Notes under the pieces: generated by a model
Seen by the model: the letters and a program-made list of their open reading frames with translations, nothing else
Database searches by the model: none
Told to the model about the DNA's origin: nothing
Program-made: the position numbers and the translations under genes
From: Methanobacteriota archaeon
GTDB lineage: Archaea; Thermoplasmatota; Poseidoniia; Poseidoniales; Thalassarchaeaceae
Reading direction: 5' to 3'
Assembly: GCA_002685895.1 (NCBI GenBank)
Contig: NYYK01000081.1
Location: forward strand, 18,306 to 27,473
DNA: 9,168 nt
Shown: in pieces, positions 5,151 through 9,168 of the stretch
How positions within the stretch are numbered: position 1 is the stretch's first letter
Layout: each line of letters opens with the position of its first letter

Positions 5151-8100
5151 TTTCATCTACCTCTATATTTACTCCATGTGCTTCTCCCCAACGTTGACCA
5201 ATCGTAATTCGTCTAAGGTCAGTAGATGGGCTTCCGAGTTGTTGCAATAACTCTTGACTTTCTATTTCCAACAATGATAAGTTATCGAAAATACGTAGCC
5301 ATGAATACAAGGTCAGATTAATAGTGAAAAATACAATTGCAGCCCCAATAGCGGTGTAAAGCAGTATGGTACCTATATTGAATAATGACCATGAAATTTC
5401 GTATGGCATTAATAATGTGGCAAATATGAAACCTAATGGTGCAAAAGAGAGTTTCAATATTAATTGCCTAATCACTCTATTAATCTCAGCATCATGATCT
5501 TCAATGACTGAATCATTGCCACGTTGTTTATTTTGACGATCGGATAATATTGCTGGAATTTCAAAATTCGCAGAACGTGATGTGATTAAAGCGACCCATA
5601 ACAAAGATGTTGCTGCTAGTAATATGTTGATGTTCATGCCCAAATTAAAATGAGTTGCTGCGCCCAATAATATTGTTGCTGAATAAGCACTTAACATCAA
5701 AGAACGCTCATCTTCTACAGCTCTGCGAAGGAGCCGGCTTGATGTTCCAATTAATGTAATACTTATTGGAATAAGAAGTAATAGTGGTAAAGACCATGAT
5801 TTGATGATAAATTCCTTTGACATGATATCATTTGATTCCGAATCACCTTCCATATATGGGGATTCAATTGTTACATCACACTCGATTGTTTCTTCAGACT
5901 CCCACCATTCTAACGCTTCGGAATGAATGTTCCAATTCAAATCACGTGATTCAAATGGAGATAAACTGATTATTGCAATAGTTGGTTCATCAATAATTGT
6001 GATACCGGGATTACAGTGTAATGTGGCAACCACACCTAACGCAGTTCCTGCATTACCACCATTCTTTATGGTAGCAGACATTGTGCCTGTTTTGGATTCA
6101 GTGAATGATTCAAAGTCATCTATTTTGAGTGAAATAACTGCAGGATCGGCCCACGCATCGACTTGTATATCAAAATTAACTGTCGTGTTAGTTAATTCCT
6201 CTGGGTGTTGTAATTGAAACAGCAACAACCAACCATCACCTGGGGGGATGTTTTCAGTTACTGGTAATTGGGCCCTCAATATCATTGTTTGAAGAACAAG
6301 AGGAGATACTGGTTGAATGGTAAACGGGTTATCATCTAATGGAACAAAACCATCGCCATAATCTATCCAAAATTCCCAATCCACATTACCAGGATATAAT
6401 TCTTCATCGATATATCTTGACATATTTGTAATATTGAATTGGTAACTAATAGAACGTGTATCTGCTGTTTGCCCGACTGCTTGAACATGCATCCAATTGA
6501 TTTCAATATCGTGTACTCTTTGACCTCCTGATAATTCATATGATGAGGAGGTTCGCATTCTTATTATCTTCAACTTAGTAGCAAGCATTGCATCTCCTGA
6601 ATGGTTATCTTGAGGTGAGAATGTTATGCTAAAATCGGCTTCCTCTCCATTATAGTGGTTGCTAGCTATACTTTGAACAGTAAATGACACTGAACGAACA
6701 GCTCCACTATCTAATGTGAAATTGGATATATCGCAATCAGAAACCAACCAACGATTTGAGGGAGTTATCTGGCATGCTATATCTAAAGATACATTTTGAT
6801 TGCCGTCATTTGACACATCAATATCAAATGTCCTTGATTCTCCTGGCAAGAGTTCAACTAGATCGGGAAAATCATCTGATGATAAAACAAAAATAGGTTC
6901 AACATTGAAAATAATTGATGTCGCTCCTGATTGTACATCGTCGGTAACATTAGTGGCTATTAATGTGATATTATGTACGCTACCTGGTTCTAATCCCGCG
7001 TCTTGTGCCATAGGGGGTACTGTCACATCTACAACAATTGGCAATGTCTCAACACCTTCTGCGTCAATTGTGAGGTTTTGTGGCCTGACAACGGACACCC
7101 AACCAGTGGGGGATATCGTTGTAAAGTTAATTAATTCGATTATATTACCCATATTTGTTACATTTACAAGTATGCTAAGATTCATACCAGGGACAACAGA
7201 ATATTCTGGATAATGTTCAAATTCAATTTGATGATTTGGTATAATTTCAATGTAAGCATCTATTCTAGATAACTCGGTTCCTTCGTGATAGAGTACCACT
7301 TGTGCTGTATGATTTACATCCGCCCTAGCAAATTGGCCAACACTAACTTCGATTTGCACTATGCTGACTTCGCCTGGATTAATTATCATCGATGTATTAG
7401 ATGTAATTGTCATGTTGATATCAACAAATGAATGTTCTACAGTTATTGTGAATTCTTGCTGGCTATTTCCAGAATTATTTGCCTCCAAAGCAATTGATGA
7501 ATTACTATTGATTGGGACTACAGCGACAATATAATTCGGTGAGATATAAGCATTAATTAATTCTTGAACTACAAACGGGATGTTTGCTTGTGCGATTATT
7601 TGGGCATCCTCATCTAATACATTCAAGGTGATGTCGGGTATGGTATCTGCCCTAGCATTAGGGGGTGCGGTTACACTAATATTTACCGTGGTGTTGTCAT
7701 TTCCAATAGATGGCCAATTATCAATCGTAGAGCCAATGTTTGTGATGCTAGTGGGTAAAACTGAAACTATCCAGCCATCTGGTCCTTCAATCTCAAATGT
7801 GAAATTTATTCGATGGTTTCCCGTGTTAGTGATATTAACATCAACAGATGATAATATCTCGGGAACAATAATTGTTGTATCTGGAACTTCTATTTCAGCA
7901 GAGGATAATTCAGGAATACTGAATAATAAACTTAAGATTGTGTCTGGTGCTTGAATTCCACTACTAAGTGCTCCCGATAATGTCAGATTAGCTACTACGT
8001 CAATATTCAGATTGCCGGCCAAGGGTAAAAGATCGCTCGGGCCAAGAATTGTGGCAACAAGTGCTTGCGTGGCTCCTAATTGCATAGAGACATTATCTGG

Positions 8101-9168
8101 GGATACAGAACTGTTCCATCTTTGTATTTCATCTGCACCTGAACCGCTCCGAGTAGGAGTAAATGCATTCGGTGCAATATTAAGTGAAATGTCGACAGTG
8201 GAAGATAAATTGCTCATTAAATTATGTCTCAATTGCATATCGATATTGACAAAGCGGCTGATGGGGCCTGATTCTATTTCAGTCAAATTGATTGTATACT
8301 CGGTTTGTGGTGCTATTAATTCTACCATTACCGTTGGCTGTACCTCTAATATTGTGTGTTGGATATTAGGCGAACCTCCGCCTTGGGGTATCACAGAAGT
8401 CCAAAGGGAAAGTTGATTGCCTTCTGCTAATTTAGTGGTTGGATCAAATGGCATGGATAAAGATGGAGGGTTCACCGTAACAGTCACTACAATTTCCTCG
8501 TCGACCGTCAAATAGGGTGTTGTGATTGGATAAATGCTTGCGACCCACCCTGGGGCAACTTGTTCAAATCCAGTGCTAAGGTCAAAAATTGCAGGAGAGG
8601 TTCCCGTATTCTTCAATGTGTATTGAATAACTTCTTCAGTACCGGGTACAATGAATATATTCCAATTACTTCGATTTAATGTTCCCTGTAATATATCACC
8701 TGCCATTACTGTGCTAGATGATTGAATGAAATATCCTTCAGCTACACTTTCAATTTGTATTGTGATTACGTCTGATTCAGAACGGTTTGTGCCTAAGGGC
8801 ACAGTTACTGGAACTAGTACGGCTTCAGATGATGATGCGTTGATGATTGATGTCTGTGCTGGCACCGTACTAGAATTAGACCAGCCATTATTATCAGATA
8901 TTGTGATGTTGTAACGATCTGGCAATTCACCTATATTCTGAACCATGAAAGTCAGTGTTGTAGAGCCGCCCGGTTCCACTGCTCTATCACTCGGTGGAAC
9001 TATTGATGAGCGGTATTGACTAAATGTTACATCACGAGGTGTGATTGGTATAACATCAGATGAACTCGATGTTGTTGAGTTGAAATAGACCGACCCCCCT
9101 AATTCGTATGTTCCTGATAATGAGGCTCCATCTATTACGATAGGAAGTATTTCCACAGCGGGTGGTTC
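5143..9168 (-). CDS. Giant surface-exposed Ig/NEW3-repeat membrane protein, N-terminal part outside window
   Basis: The reading frame is open to the right edge (…EPPAVEILP), so the GTG at 9156 is probably an internal Val and the gene begins outside the window. At least 1,341 residues are visible. About nine beta-sandwich modules are seen, roughly at fragment residues 55-140, 165-235, 280-400, 425-520, 545-630, 650-740, 760-855, 875-1000 and 1005-1105. Several carry the NEW3/COG1361-type signature 'PG…(V/I)xNxG…GW'; examples are 'EPGGSTTLTFMVQNIGELPD' and 'LPGESRTFDIDVSNDGNQNV'. About 32 Asn-X-Ser/Thr sequons point to an outside location. About five membrane helices follow (near 1126-1142, 1156-1173, 1177-1197, 1240-1257, 1263-1286), with a charged loop after the third and a cytosolic tail of about 50 residues. 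An adhesin, S-layer-linked scaffold or archaellum anchor are all possible. The next gene overlaps it by 8 bases. Confidence 0.85.
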   Translation of the reverse strand, partial: EPPAVEILPIVIDGASLSGTYELGGSVYFNSTTSSSSDVIPITPRDVTFSQYRSSIVPPSDRAVEPGGSTTLTFMVQNIGELPDRYNITISDNNGWSNSSTVPAQTSIINASSSEAVLVPVTVPLGTNRSESDVITIQIESVAEGYFIQSSSTVMAGDILQGTLNRSNWNIFIVPGTEEVIQYTLKNTGTSPAIFDLSTGFEQVAPGWVASIYPITTPYLTVDEEIVVTVTVNPPSLSMPFDPTTKLAEGNQLSLWTSVIPQGGGSPNIQHTILEVQPTVMVELIAPQTEYTINLTEIESGPISRFVNIDMQLRHNLMSNLSSTVDISLNIAPNAFTPTRSGSGADEIQRWNSSVSPDNVSMQLGATQALVATILGPSDLLPLAGNLNIDVVANLTLSGALSSGIQAPDTILSLLFSIPELSSAEIEVPDTTIIVPEILSSVDVNITNTGNHRINFTFEIEGPDGWIVSVLPTSITNIGSTIDNWPSIGNDNTTVNISVTAPPNARADTIPDITLNVLDEDAQIIAQANIPFVVQELINAYISPNYIVAVVPINSNSSIALEANNSGNSQQEFTITVEHSFVDINMTITSNTSMIINPGEVSIVQIEVSVGQFARADVNHTAQVVLYHEGTELSRIDAYIEIIPNHQIEFEHYPEYSVVPGMNLSILVNVTNMGNIIELINFTTISPTGWVSVVRPQNLTIDAEGVETLPIVVDVTVPPMAQDAGLEPGSVHNITLIATNVTDDVQSGATSIIFNVEPIFVLSSDDFPDLVELLPGESRTFDIDVSNDGNQNVSLDIACQITPSNRWLVSDCDISNFTLDSGAVRSVSFTVQSIASNHYNGEEADFSITFSPQDNHSGDAMLATKLKIIRMRTSSSYELSGGQRVHDIEINWMHVQAVGQTADTRSISYQFNITNMSRYIDEELYPGNVDWEFWIDYGDGFVPLDDNPFTIQPVSPLVLQTMILRAQLPVTENIPPGDGWLLLFQLQHPEELTNTTVNFDIQVDAWADPAVISLKIDDFESFTESKTGTMSATIKNGGNAGTALGVVATLHCNPGITIIDEPTIAIISLSPFESRDLNWNIHSEALEWWESEETIECDVTIESPYMEGDSESNDIMSKEFIIKSWSLPLLLLIPISITLIGTSSRLLRRAVEDERSLMLSAYSATILLGAATHFNLGMNINILLAATSLLWVALITSRSANFEIPAILSDRQNKQRGNDSVIEDHDAEINRVIRQLILKLSFAPLGFIFATLLMPYEISWSLFNIGTILLYTAIGAAIVFFTINLTLYSWLRIFDNLSLLEIESQELLQQLGSPSTDLRRITIGQRWGEAHGVNIEVDENV
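5159..5163 (-). promoter_or_regulatory. Ribosome binding site selecting the 5150 start
   Basis: Minus-strand GAGGT lies within the last codons of the large upstream gene. It is 8 bases from ATG 5150 but only 2 from ATG 5156, so normal archaeal spacing points to 5150 as the true start of the 287-residue protein. Confidence 0.6.

Noticed and set aside
5154..5156. ATG at 5156 as start of the 287-residue protein
   Set aside because: It is only 2 bases from the GAGGT site, too close for initiation; ATG 5150 has 8-base spacing.
9154..9156. GTG at 9156 as start of the large protein
   Set aside because: The frame stays open to the window edge, no ribosome binding site or signal peptide follows, and the residues there look like the inside of a beta domain. 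It is more likely an internal Val.

Overview
The window is a stretch of an archaellum (archaeal flagellum) gene cluster. Every supported gene is on the minus strand, so transcription runs from right to left. The order along transcription is: a very large surface and membrane protein (no start codon in the window), a small soluble protein, archaellin flaB, a flaC/D/E-like gene, flaF, flaG, flaH and flaI (cut by the left edge). This B-(C/D/E)-F-G-H-I order is the euryarchaeal archaellum layout, and flaJ would be expected next, beyond position 1. The organism is therefore an archaeon. The AT-rich DNA, GAGGT-type ribosome binding sites, TTG and GTG starts, very tight gene packing and sequon-rich surface proteins would suit a marine Thermoplasmatota such as Poseidoniales (Marine Group II). 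That lineage assignment is inference only.

Region by region. Positions 1-3587 hold the motor, stator and switch genes. FlaI is the hexameric ATPase that powers assembly and rotation. FlaH is its RecA-like partner. FlaG and FlaF are single-pass proteins with beta-rich outer domains that form the stator or anchor at the envelope. The flaC/D/E-like protein would link the motor to chemotaxis. These genes are separated by 3 to 11 bases or overlap by 8, and several ribosome binding sites overlap the upstream stop codon. Positions 3588-3637 hold a strong GC hairpin and an anti-SD-like stretch. Positions 3638-4216 encode the single archaellin. Positions 4217-4286 form the only other gap, with a likely archaeal TATA box for flaB.

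Positions 4287-9168 hold two genes I do not recognise as standard archaellum components. One is an open-ended protein of at least 1,341 residues with about nine Ig/NEW3-like beta modules, about 32 N-glycosylation sequons, about five C-terminal membrane helices and a cytosolic tail. The other overlaps its end and encodes a 287-residue protein without signal peptide or membrane helix, with a His-rich helical N-terminal half and two Ig-like domains. Their tight coupling and position just upstream of flaB make them the most interesting part of the window: a candidate envelope anchor or accessory module of the archaellum in this lineage.

No RNA genes, mobile elements, CRISPR arrays or plus-strand genes were supported.
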